Shown here one piece after another: positions 35,494 through 43,280 of a stretch of DNA of 64,000 nt. The position numbers were made by a program, and so were the translations under genes. Origin of the DNA: Flavobacterium cerinum (GTDB lineage: Bacteria > Bacteroidota > Bacteroidia > Flavobacteriales > Flavobacteriaceae); assembly GCF_024496085.1 (NCBI RefSeq), contig NZ_CP101751.1, positions 372,001 to 436,000 of the forward strand, read 5' to 3'. The notes under the pieces are model-generated. The model saw only the letters and a program-made list of their open reading frames with translations, was not told the DNA's origin and did not search any database. How positions within the stretch are numbered: the first letter of the stretch is position 1; each line of letters opens with the position of its first letter.

Positions 35494-36216
35494 TTATAAA
35501 CGGTTTATCATTTTTTTGAATCGCAATGTAATAACACCAAAAATGGCCTCTTTGATGATCGCATTGCTCATTTTAGACTGTCCTTTAGTCCGGTCGGTAA
35601 AAATAATCGGCACTTCTACTATTTTCTTTTTCTTAACGAATGTTCTGTATTTCATTTCAATTTGAAATGCATATCCGACAAACTTGATTTTATCCAGATT
35701 AATCTGTTCTAAAACCTGTCTTCTGTAGCAAATAAAGCCTGCTGTTGCATCGTGGATTTTCATCCCGGTGATCAGATCAACATATACGGAAGCGAAATAG
35801 GACAATAACACACGATTTAGCGGCCAATTTACCACATTCACACCGGTAACATATCGGGAGCCGATTGCCATATCCGCTCCTTCTTCACAGGCAGCATATA
35901 ATCGTTCCAGATCTTTCGGATTATGAGAAAAATCCGCATCCATTTCAAAAACAAAATCGTAATGTCGCGCTAATGCCCATTTAAATCCGTGTACATAAGC
36001 CGTTCCCAGTCCTGACTTTTTTTGGCGGACTTCCAGAAACAGCCGATTCGGAAACATCGCCTGCAATTCTTTCACTTTTACAGCGGTACCATCGGGAGAA
36101 TTGTCATCAACAATTAGCACATCAAACGGAACTGATAAATCAAATACCGCTTTGATGATACTTTCGATATTTTCAATTTCGTTATAAGTAGGAATGACAA
36201 CTATGCCTGAGCTCAT
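35494..36216 (-). CDS. Polyprenol-phosphate mannosyltransferase-like GT2
   Basis: The 240-residue GT2 enzyme has VVIPTYNEIENI, the nucleotide-sugar motif IVDDNSPDGT, the metal-binding EMDADFSHNP and GSRYVTG. These are the motifs of dolichyl/polyprenol-phosphate mannose synthases of the soluble, single-domain kind. It should transfer a sugar from a nucleotide donor to a polyprenyl phosphate at the inner membrane, supplying glycosylation. Donor specificity is unproven. It is first in an operon with pyrC and the DUF4296 gene, a grouping with no obvious pathway link. Confidence 0.87.
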   Translation of the reverse strand: MSSGIVVIPTYNEIENIESIIKAVFDLSVPFDVLIVDDNSPDGTAVKVKELQAMFPNRLFLEVRQKKSGLGTAYVHGFKWALARHYDFVFEMDADFSHNPKDLERLYAACEEGADMAIGSRYVTGVNVVNWPLNRVLLSYFASVYVDLITGMKIHDATAGFICYRRQVLEQINLDKIKFVGYAFQIEMKYRTFVKKKKIVEVPIIFTDRTKGQSKMSNAIIKEAIFGVITLRFKKMINRL

Positions 36217-36236
36217 TTTTTACCTAAATTTGCCTG

Positions 36237-36244
36237 CAAAAATA
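36237..36244 (-). promoter_or_regulatory. -7 promoter element of the GT2-pyrC-DUF4296 operon
   Basis: The minus strand reads TATTTTTG, 20 bases upstream of the GT2 ATG. Confidence 0.55.
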
Positions 36245-36322
36245 CACTATTTCCGATGGTTGTTTCATAATAAAAGCATAATAAAAATATTCCATTTAAA
36301 AATTAGTACTTTTACAGGCATT

Positions 36323-36988
36323 ATGATGGATTTACTATTTACCGAGAGAGTCATTGAAAACAAAGACTGGGCAACTGTACTATTTGTCCTTTGCTTTGCT
36401 TTGCTGGCCATCAACAAAACTATATTTGAAGTCCGATTCAACGAATTTATCCGACTGGGTATATCGGATAAATATATTAAAATTTACAAGGACAGCGGTA
36501 ACATGCAAAGCTGGTTTACGATTTCAATGTTTTTGGTTCAGTTGATTTCGTTTGCCTTTCTTATCCAGATTATCCTGAGTTATTACGGTTTCACAACCAA
36601 AACCAACTGGATTTCTTACATCCAGATTGTCACACTTCTGGGCGTATTTATCCTATCAAAATACCTTATCGAAAAGATCATCGCTACTTCATTTAACATT
36701 GAGGAGTTTAACGAACAGTTTAATTTACAAAAAGTTAACTATCGCACCTATATTGGTTTACTGGTATTACCCTTAAATTTAGTACTATTTTACAATAATT
36801 TTCCATCAAAAAACCTAATTTTAGGCGTTATTATTACTATTTTAATAATAAACATATCAACTTACATACTAACTTTAAAGATTTATCAAAATTTAATACT
36901 GGGCAAGCTGTTCTATTTTATTTTGTATCTTTGCACTCTTGAAATAGCCCCCTATTATTTCATGTATTATTGGTTTACAAAAAGTTAG
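36323..36988 (+). CDS. DUF4271 membrane protein
   Basis: The 221-residue protein has about five or six hydrophobic helices and the DUF4271 hallmark of a charged loop between them (KYIKIYKDSGNMQSWF). There is no signal peptide. Two consecutive ATGs (36323 and 36326) are possible starts; a much longer reading would run into the GT2 gene on the other strand. Function is unknown. It is followed 20 bases later by hemD, a linkage often seen in Flavobacteria, and the two are probably cotranscribed. Confidence 0.8.
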   Translation: MMDLLFTERVIENKDWATVLFVLCFALLAINKTIFEVRFNEFIRLGISDKYIKIYKDSGNMQSWFTISMFLVQLISFAFLIQIILSYYGFTTKTNWISYIQIVTLLGVFILSKYLIEKIIATSFNIEEFNEQFNLQKVNYRTYIGLLVLPLNLVLFYNNFPSKNLILGVIITILIINISTYILTLKIYQNLILGKLFYFILYLCTLEIAPYYFMYYWFTKS

Positions 36989-37008
36989 AGCATTACAATT
37001 ATTTTAAT

Positions 37009-37767
37009 ATGAAAGTGAAAACAATCTTGGTTTCTCAACCAGAGCCTAAAGTAGAAAATTCACCGTATTTTGAGTTGCAACAAAAGCTTAAAATCAAAGT
37101 CGACTTTAGACCATTCATTCACGTAGAGGGCGTTCCTGCTAAAGAGGTAAGACAGCAAAAAATTGATTTAAACAATTACACTGCCATTATTCTTACCAGT
37201 AAAAACTCTGTCGATCATTTCTTCAGAGTTGCCGAGGAAATGCGCTACAAGGTCCCGGAAGACCTGAAATACTTCTGCCAGTCTGAAGCTATCGCTTTCT
37301 ATCTACAAAAGTATGTTGTTTACAGAAAACGAAAAATCTATGTCGGGCAAAAGGACTTTGTTGATTTGTCGCCGCTGATTAAAAAATACAAAGATGAAAA
37401 ATTCCTACTCCCTTCATCTGATCAGTTGAACGCTGACATTCCGCAAACACTAAACAATTTAAAGGTAGACTGGACACCCGGTACTTTTTACAGAACTGTA
37501 ATGAGCGACCTGTCTGACTTAAAAGACGTTTATTATGACGTTCTTGCCTTTTTTAGTCCAACCGGAATTAAATCGTTGTTCAAAAACTTCCCGGACTTCC
37601 AACAGAACAATACCCGTATTGCGGTTTTCGGAAGCACCACACAAAAAGAAGCTATAGAAAACGGTTTACGCGTTGATATCATGGCTCCTACACCTGAAAC
37701 ACCATCAATGACAATGGCTTTAGAAAAATACATCGCCAAAGCCAATAAGGAATCCAAAGACAAATAA
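37009..37767 (+). CDS. hemD: Uroporphyrinogen-III synthase
   Basis: The 252-residue protein has the two-domain layout of the HemD family. The N-terminal half has ILTSKNSVDHFF; the hinge-proximal half has DVLAFFSPTGIKSLFKNF, IAVFGSTTQKEA and a C-terminal APTPETPSMTMAL motif. It closes and rearranges hydroxymethylbilane to uroporphyrinogen III for heme and related tetrapyrroles. The family is poorly conserved, but these blocks are the characteristic ones. The ATG at 37009 is used; the longer reading begins with TTG inside the upstream gene. Confidence 0.87.
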   Translation: MKVKTILVSQPEPKVENSPYFELQQKLKIKVDFRPFIHVEGVPAKEVRQQKIDLNNYTAIILTSKNSVDHFFRVAEEMRYKVPEDLKYFCQSEAIAFYLQKYVVYRKRKIYVGQKDFVDLSPLIKKYKDEKFLLPSSDQLNADIPQTLNNLKVDWTPGTFYRTVMSDLSDLKDVYYDVLAFFSPTGIKSLFKNFPDFQQNNTRIAVFGSTTQKEAIENGLRVDIMAPTPETPSMTMALEKYIAKANKESKDK

Positions 37768-37775
37768 AACGAAAT

Positions 37776-37806
37776 AAAAAAAGCTTCCGAATCGGAAGCT
37801 TTTTTC
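37776..37806 (+). terminator. Terminator of hemD
   Basis: A stem with core AAGCTTCCGA / TCGGAAGCTT follows the hemD stop by eight bases and ends in a T run. Confidence 0.88.
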
Positions 37807-38265
37807 TTTTTAAACTCTCAAAAAAACAAAATCGAATATATAAAAGGATAAATCCGACTAATTTATTAATCACACATCTTATCTAAACAGATTATGCATG
37901 ATAGCGCAACAACGCCTCTTTATATGTTAAAAAACTGATCAATCTGTAAAGGACTTTAAAATCCCCGATGCCTTTCGACCTCCGACGAATTTTATTTAAT
38001 ACTCATAAATCCGTCATTCTAATAATTTTATTCTAACTGCTCAAGCCTTTCAAAATTTCAACAGCAACTGGATTTCAACACGATAGCCCCGCTTACTGCT
38101 TACTCTCCAGTAACTGTTAAATTCAAAAATACTTTTACTTAAACAACCACTTAAAATTACTGTATTTTGTAGGATAGAAATTACGGTTTTTTCACAAATT
38201 TATTACGGATTGCACAAAATGTTAACATAACCCAATCCTAACATTAAAACAACACCAGACCTAAC
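37807..38265. other. Intergenic region, no gene seen
   Basis: About 460 bases between the hemD and pckA terminators, AT-rich. No ORF with a plausible start, no tRNA fold and no repeat could be supported. Both flanking genes end here, so no promoter is required. Confidence 0.55.
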
Positions 38266-38300
38266 AAAAAAAGAGCCTTTCAATGAAAGGCTCTTTTTTT
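38266..38300 (-). terminator. Terminator of pckA
   Basis: A 16-bp perfect stem (core AGAGCCTTTC / GAAAGGCTCT) with loop aat, flanked by A and T runs, lies 15 bases beyond the pckA stop. Confidence 0.9.
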
Positions 38301-38314
38301 ATTCTTAAAACGTA

Positions 38315-39928
38315 TTATAGTTGCGGACCTGCCTTAACTAAATTCTTACCTTCCTCATTATCGATATATTGTACAAAGTTCTTAATAAACAATCCTGCTA
38401 AATCCGTAGCCTTAGTTGTCCATTCAGACGCATCTGCATATGTATTTCTAGGATCTAAAATTTCCGTATTTACACCTTCTAATGCTTTAGGAACTTCCAG
38501 ATTAAAAATCGGAACAATTTCTGTATCCGCTTTTTCAATTGATCCGTCTAAAATTCGATCAATGATCGCACGGGTATCTTTAATAGAAATACGTTTTCCG
38601 GTTCCGTTCCAACCTGTATTTACCATATAAGCCGTTGCATTGTGCTCTTCCATTTTCTTCACCAATTCCTCTCCGTATTGTGTTGGATGTAAACATAAGA
38701 ATGCTTTTCCGAAACACGCAGAGAAAGTAGGCTCCGGTTGTGTTACACCACGCTCAGTTCCTGCTAATTTAGCTGTAAAACCAGAAAGGAAGAAATATTT
38801 AGTTTGCTCCGGTGTTAATTTCGATACCGGCGGCATTACTCCAAATGCATCAGCCGTAAGGAAGATTACCTTAGAAGCATGTCCGGCTTTAGATACCGGT
38901 TTTACAATATTATCAATATGATAGATCGGGTAAGACACACGTGTATTTTGTGTTACTGAACCATCTTTAAAATCAATTTTCCCGTCGGCATCAACCGTTA
39001 CGTTCTCTAATAAAGCATCTTTACGGATTGCATTAAAGATATCCGGCTCGTTTTCTTTACTTAGGTCGATTGTTTTAGCATAACATCCGCCTTCAAAGTT
39101 AAACACACCGTCATTATCCCATCCGTGCTCATCATCACCGATTAACTCACGTTTCGGATCTGTTGATAAAGTCGTTTTCCCCGTTCCTGATAATCCGAAG
39201 AAAACAGCTACATCACCATCTTTACCTTTATTAGCAGAACAGTGCATTGAAGCAATTCCCTGAAGCGGCAGGTAATAGTTCATCATCGAGAACAATCCTT
39301 TTTTCATTTCACCGCCATACCAGGTTCCTCCGATTAACTGGATTTTTTCAGTAAGGTTAAATGCAACATATACTTCCGAATTTAATCCGTGTGCTGCATA
39401 ATCTTTAAATGATGTTTTCGAACCGTTCATTACTACGAAATCCGGCTCTCCGAAGTTTTCCAACTCCTCTTCCGTAGGACGGATAAACATATTTTTTACA
39501 AAATGTGCCTGCCATGCCACTTCCATAATAAAACGCACTTTTAAACGTGTGTTTTCGTTCGCACCACAAAAAGCATCTACTACATACAATTTCTTACCGG
39601 ATAACTCATCTACAGTAGTCTGTTTTAAAGCATTCCAGGTATCTTGTGAAATCGGCTTATTATCGTTTACCGCTTTTTCCGATGTCCACCAAATTGTATC
39701 TTTTGTAATATCGTCTTTAACTATGTATTTATCCTTTGGAGATCTTCCTGTAAATACACCCGTCATAACGTTAACCGCACCCAGCTCCGTCAACTGCCCT
39801 TTCTCATACCCCTCTAACTCCGGATTTAATTCTTCATTATATAGGTGATCGTAAGATGGGTTATAAATAATTTCAACCGTGTCTTTGATACCGTATTTTT
39901 CTAATGAAATTATATTCGTAACATTCAT
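38315..39928 (-). CDS. pckA: Phosphoenolpyruvate carboxykinase (ATP)
   Basis: The 537-residue enzyme has the ATP-PEPCK P-loop GLSGTGKT at 245-252, followed by [16 protein letters not shown] (metal/oxaloacetate binding). [14 protein letters not shown] (55-68) and [12 protein letters not shown] (about 200-211) are the other substrate motifs. It converts oxaloacetate and ATP to PEP and CO2, the first step of gluconeogenesis. Length and motifs are normal. Confidence 0.97.
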   Translation of the reverse strand: MNVTNIISLEKYGIKDTVEIIYNPSYDHLYNEELNPELEGYEKGQLTELGAVNVMTGVFTGRSPKDKYIVKDDITKDTIWWTSEKAVNDNKPISQDTWNALKQTTVDELSGKKLYVVDAFCGANENTRLKVRFIMEVAWQAHFVKNMFIRPTEEELENFGEPDFVVMNGSKTSFKDYAAHGLNSEVYVAFNLTEKIQLIGGTWYGGEMKKGLFSMMNYYLPLQGIASMHCSANKGKDGDVAVFFGLSGTGKTTLSTDPKRELIGDDEHGWDNDGVFNFEGGCYAKTIDLSKENEPDIFNAIRKDALLENVTVDADGKIDFKDGSVTQNTRVSYPIYHIDNIVKPVSKAGHASKVIFLTADAFGVMPPVSKLTPEQTKYFFLSGFTAKLAGTERGVTQPEPTFSACFGKAFLCLHPTQYGEELVKKMEEHNATAYMVNTGWNGTGKRISIKDTRAIIDRILDGSIEKADTEIVPIFNLEVPKALEGVNTEILDPRNTYADASEWTTKATDLAGLFIKNFVQYIDNEEGKNLVKAGPQL

Positions 39929-39963
39929 AACTTAAAAATGTGTTGTTTTGTTATTTAAGAACG

Positions 39964-39971
39964 CAAAAGTA
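39964..39971 (-). promoter_or_regulatory. -7 promoter element of pckA
   Basis: The minus strand reads TACTTTTG, 35 bases upstream of the pckA ATG. Confidence 0.55.
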
Positions 39972-40008
39972 AAAATTTAATTTTAGAATAATTTTTTTTT
40001 AATAAATA

Positions 40009-40395
40009 TTATGCTTTTTTCCTGATTACCTGCATTAAAAGTAGCATCCATGCCAATATCATTAAAAGCCCGCCGATCGGGGTTACAGGTCCCAAAAATT
40101 TAAAATCGATACCGGTAGCAGGACTTGTTGCCAACAGATAAATCGATCCGGAAAAAAGCAACACTCCGATAACCGTAAGATAACAAATTATTTTCTTTGT
40201 TTTTTCAGTCAGCAACGCGGTTGTCCCTACAAACAAAAGAAACAAGGCATGATACATCTGATATTTCACTCCGGTTTCGAAAGTAGCCAATTGCGTTTCA
40301 TCCAATACCTTTTTTAGCCCGTGTGCCCCGAAAGCACCTAATATAATAGCGATAGCTCCCATAAAAGCAGCCGCTGCGATAATTTTTCTATTCAT
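40009..40395 (-). CDS. DUF423 small membrane protein
   Basis: The 128-residue protein has four hydrophobic helices. The family signature is GAFGAHGLKKVL followed by FETGVKYQMYHALFL (about 21-55). Family members are inner-membrane proteins of unknown function. It is monocistronic, lying between the pckA promoter and a divergent saccharopine dehydrogenase-family gene. Confidence 0.88.
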   Translation of the reverse strand: MNRKIIAAAAFMGAIAIILGAFGAHGLKKVLDETQLATFETGVKYQMYHALFLLFVGTTALLTEKTKKIICYLTVIGVLLFSGSIYLLATSPATGIDFKFLGPVTPIGGLLMILAWMLLLMQVIRKKA

Positions 40396-40531
40396 TGCTA
40401 TCTATTTATTTCCAAAGTTACTATTATTTTAAAAAGTTAAATAATGACATTAATCATCTTTTATGTTTTAAAAGAATATAACAAATTCCTATTTTCGTAG
40501 ACTTTTTAAAACAAACAACCAAACAAACACC

Positions 40532-41884
40532 ATGAGACATATTTTAATCATCGGAGCCGGCCGCTCGGCTTCGTCACTCATAAAATATCTACTGGATAAA
40601 TCAGAGCAGGAAAATTTACATTTAACAATCGGCGATTTGTCGTTGGAACTGGCACAAAAGAAAACCAACAACCATCCGAGAGCCACTGCAATTGCTTTTG
40701 ACATTCACAATGAAACACAGCGCAAAGCTGAAATTCAGAAAGCTGATATTGTAATCTCTATGCTTCCGGCATTTTTACATATCGAGGTAGCAAAAGACTG
40801 TATTACGTATAAAAAACATATGGTTACAGCTTCTTATATTTCTGATGCCATGCAGGAATTAAACGAGGCGGCAATTGCCAACAGCCTTGTTTTTATGAAT
40901 GAAATCGGACTCGATCCGGGAATTGATCATATGAGCGCCATGAAAGTATTGGATGAAATTCGCGAAAAAGGCGGAAATGTAATCCTTTTCGAATCATTTT
41001 GCGGCGGATTAGTTGCTCCGGAATCCGATACGAATTTATGGAACTATAAATTTACCTGGAATCCGAGAAATGTAGTATTGGCCGGACAAGGCGGTGCTGC
41101 TAAATTTATTCAGGAAGGAACTTATAAATATATTCCGTATCACAAACTTTTCAGAAGAACCGAATTTTTGGAAGTGGAAGGTTACGGCCGTTTTGAAGGT
41201 TATGCCAACCGCGATTCTTTAAAATACAGAAGTGTTTACGGATTGGATAATGCCTTAACCGTATTCCGCGGAACGATTCGTCGTGTGGGATATTCCAGAG
41301 CCTGGGACATGTTTGTACAGTTAGGGATGACTGATGATTCATACACGATTGATAATTCTGAAACGATGAATTACCGCGAATTTGTCAATCTGTTTTTACC
41401 GTATCATCCGACGGATTCCGTTGAAATCAAATTACGTCATATCCTAAAAATCGATCAGGATGATGTTGTTTGGGATAAATTACTGGAATTAGATCTGTTT
41501 AATGCTAATAAGATCATCGGACTGAAAAATGCGACTCCGGCACAAATTCTGGAAAAAATCCTAACCGATAGCTGGACTTTAGAACCGGACGATAAAGATA
41601 TGATCGTAATGTATCATAAATTCGGTTACGAAGTAAATGGTGAAAAGAAACAAATTGATGCCACAATGGTTTGCATCGGTGATGACCAAACCTATACTTC
41701 AATGGCGAAAACCGTAGGCTTACCGGTAGCAATGGCTACACTTCAAATCCTAAACGGAAATATTAAAACACCGGGTGTACAACTTCCGATAAACAAAGAA
41801 GTATATCTTCCGATTTTACAAGAACTGGAAGAATACGGTGTTATTTTTAAAGAACAAGACGTTCCCTATAAAGGATACAAATAG
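40532..41884 (+). CDS. Saccharopine dehydrogenase-family protein (lysine pathway)
   Basis: The 450-residue protein has an N-terminal Rossmann motif ILIIGAGRSASSLI at 4-17 and the LYS9-type sequence NEIGLDPGIDHMSAMK near 125-140. ESFCGGLVAPESDTN and YKFTWNPRNV are characteristic of saccharopine reductase/dehydrogenase (glutamate-forming). It most likely acts in lysine degradation with aminoadipate semialdehyde, coupling it to the glutaryl-CoA-type catabolism encoded elsewhere. A homospermidine synthase-type relative is less likely. An Lrp/AsnC regulator is the next gene on the same strand. Confidence 0.83.
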   Translation: MRHILIIGAGRSASSLIKYLLDKSEQENLHLTIGDLSLELAQKKTNNHPRATAIAFDIHNETQRKAEIQKADIVISMLPAFLHIEVAKDCITYKKHMVTASYISDAMQELNEAAIANSLVFMNEIGLDPGIDHMSAMKVLDEIREKGGNVILFESFCGGLVAPESDTNLWNYKFTWNPRNVVLAGQGGAAKFIQEGTYKYIPYHKLFRRTEFLEVEGYGRFEGYANRDSLKYRSVYGLDNALTVFRGTIRRVGYSRAWDMFVQLGMTDDSYTIDNSETMNYREFVNLFLPYHPTDSVEIKLRHILKIDQDDVVWDKLLELDLFNANKIIGLKNATPAQILEKILTDSWTLEPDDKDMIVMYHKFGYEVNGEKKQIDATMVCIGDDQTYTSMAKTVGLPVAMATLQILNGNIKTPGVQLPINKEVYLPILQELEEYGVIFKEQDVPYKGYK

Positions 41885-41888
41885 TAGA

Positions 41889-41920
41889 GAAGCCTGATTA
41901 TTGAATAATCAGGCTTTTTT
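41889..41920 (+). terminator. Terminator of the saccharopine dehydrogenase-family gene
   Basis: AGCCTGATTATT and AATAATCAGGCT form a perfect 12-bp stem with a T run. Confidence 0.9.
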
Positions 41921-41969
41921 ATTTCAATTTAGCTTTCATTTTGTAACTTTAGCTATAAATTTACTTACA

Positions 41970-42440
41970 ATGAAGCTAAACTCCTTACAAGTTGAAATGG
42001 ACGGGATCGATAAAGAGATTCTTCGCTATCTGATGGAAGATGCCCGTAAACCAATATTACAAATCGCAAGTAAAATCGGAATTTCAGGAGCAGCCATTCA
42101 TCAACGATTACGCAAACTGGAACAAGCCGGTGTGATAACCGGATCCCGTTTTACCGTAAGTCACAAAATACTTGGCTATAGCACTATGGCCTTTGTTGGT
42201 ATTTATTTGGACAAAGCGTCCCGAAATCCGGAAGCCGTGCGGGAATTAAAAAAGATTCCGGAAGTTCTGGAATGTCATTATACCACCGGAAACTGGAGTA
42301 TCCTAATCAAACTGATTTGCCATGATAACGAACATCTGATGCAGTTACTGAATAAAAAAATACAAGCCATCGAAGGCGTTTCCCGTACCGAAACCTTTAT
42401 TTCACTTGATCAACAAATAGAACGTCAAATTCAGTTATAA
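41970..42440 (+). CDS. Lrp/AsnC-family transcriptional regulator
   Basis: The 156-residue regulator has an N-terminal winged helix-turn-helix (about 10-60, ILRYLMEDARKPILQIASKIGISGAAIHQRLRKLE in pieces) and a C-terminal RAM ligand-binding domain (about 70-150). The ATG at 41970 is used. The upstream gene is a lysine-pathway enzyme, so a role in amino-acid-responsive control is plausible, but a terminator separates the two genes and the ligand is unknown. Confidence 0.9.
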   Translation: MKLNSLQVEMDGIDKEILRYLMEDARKPILQIASKIGISGAAIHQRLRKLEQAGVITGSRFTVSHKILGYSTMAFVGIYLDKASRNPEAVRELKKIPEVLECHYTTGNWSILIKLICHDNEHLMQLLNKKIQAIEGVSRTETFISLDQQIERQIQL

Positions 42441-42470
42441 AAAAATCCGATGCTTTCGCATCGGATTTTT
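42441..42470. terminator. Bidirectional terminator between the Lrp gene and the YugP-like gene
   Basis: A 13-bp perfect stem AAAAATCCGATGC / GCATCGGATTTTT sits between convergent genes. Confidence 0.9.
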
Positions 42471-42489
42471 ATTTCAAATTGTATTTTAT

Positions 42490-43185
42490 TTAGTCTCTTC
42501 TTCCAAAAACCTGAAAAGCCCAGTACAATAGTGAGGCTAACGCTCCTATAGCAGCTACCACATAGGTTCTGGCTGCCCATTTTAAAGCATCTTCCGCACC
42601 TGCATATTCCTGTTGGCTTAACATATTTTTATTTTTCAACCAGGCCAATGCTCTGTTACTCGCATCGTATTCTACCGGTAAGGTAATAAAACTGAATGCC
42701 GTTGCAATTCCCATCAACACCAATCCTAAAATCGCAATATAAAATCCGAATCCGATTTTAGCTGCCGCTCCTAAGAGCAATCCTCCAATGATTAACCATT
42801 GTGACATTCCGGAAGCAACATTAACAATCGGCACCATTTTAGAACGCATCTGCAACATACTATAAGCAGTTGCATGTTGTACCGCGTGTCCGCATTCGTG
42901 AGCTGCTACAGCTGCCGCAGCTGCATTTCGTTGGTTGTATACCGCTTCACTCAGGTTTACGGTTTTATCTACCGGATTATAATGATCGGTTAACCTTCCC
43001 GGTGTTGAAATAACTCTTACATCGCGAATTCCATTGTCAGCCAGCATTTTTTCGGCAATTTCCGCTCCGGACATCCCGTTACGCAAATGAATTTTTGAGT
43101 ATTCCTCAAATTTGCTCTTTAACCGATTACTAACAATCCAACTAACTATAGCAATAGCTCCAATTAAAATATAATATCCCAGCAT
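42490..43185 (-). CDS. YugP-type zinc metallopeptidase (membrane)
   Basis: The 231-residue protein has an N-terminal membrane helix, then the zinc motif HECGH at 96-100 within AAVAAHECGHAVQHA. Three further hydrophobic segments follow in the second half. This is the layout of Zn_peptidase_2/YugP proteins, membrane-embedded putative peptidases of unknown substrate. NPVDKTVNLSEAVY is the other family block. Confidence 0.87.
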   Translation of the reverse strand: MLGYYILIGAIAIVSWIVSNRLKSKFEEYSKIHLRNGMSGAEIAEKMLADNGIRDVRVISTPGRLTDHYNPVDKTVNLSEAVYNQRNAAAAAVAAHECGHAVQHATAYSMLQMRSKMVPIVNVASGMSQWLIIGGLLLGAAAKIGFGFYIAILGLVLMGIATAFSFITLPVEYDASNRALAWLKNKNMLSQQEYAGAEDALKWAARTYVVAAIGALASLLYWAFQVFGRRD

Positions 43186-43280
43186 GTTCTTTTCTTTTAG
43201 TTCCTAATTTACTAAAAAGAATAGCAAACTGCGCGCCAATTAGCGTTCCGTTAACAAAATCTGCAACTTTGTCAGCGGAA

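Noticed and set aside
37807-38265. tRNA or small RNA gene in the hemD-pckA gap
   Set aside because: No cloverleaf, promoter plus terminator pair, or conserved motif could be recognised by eye.
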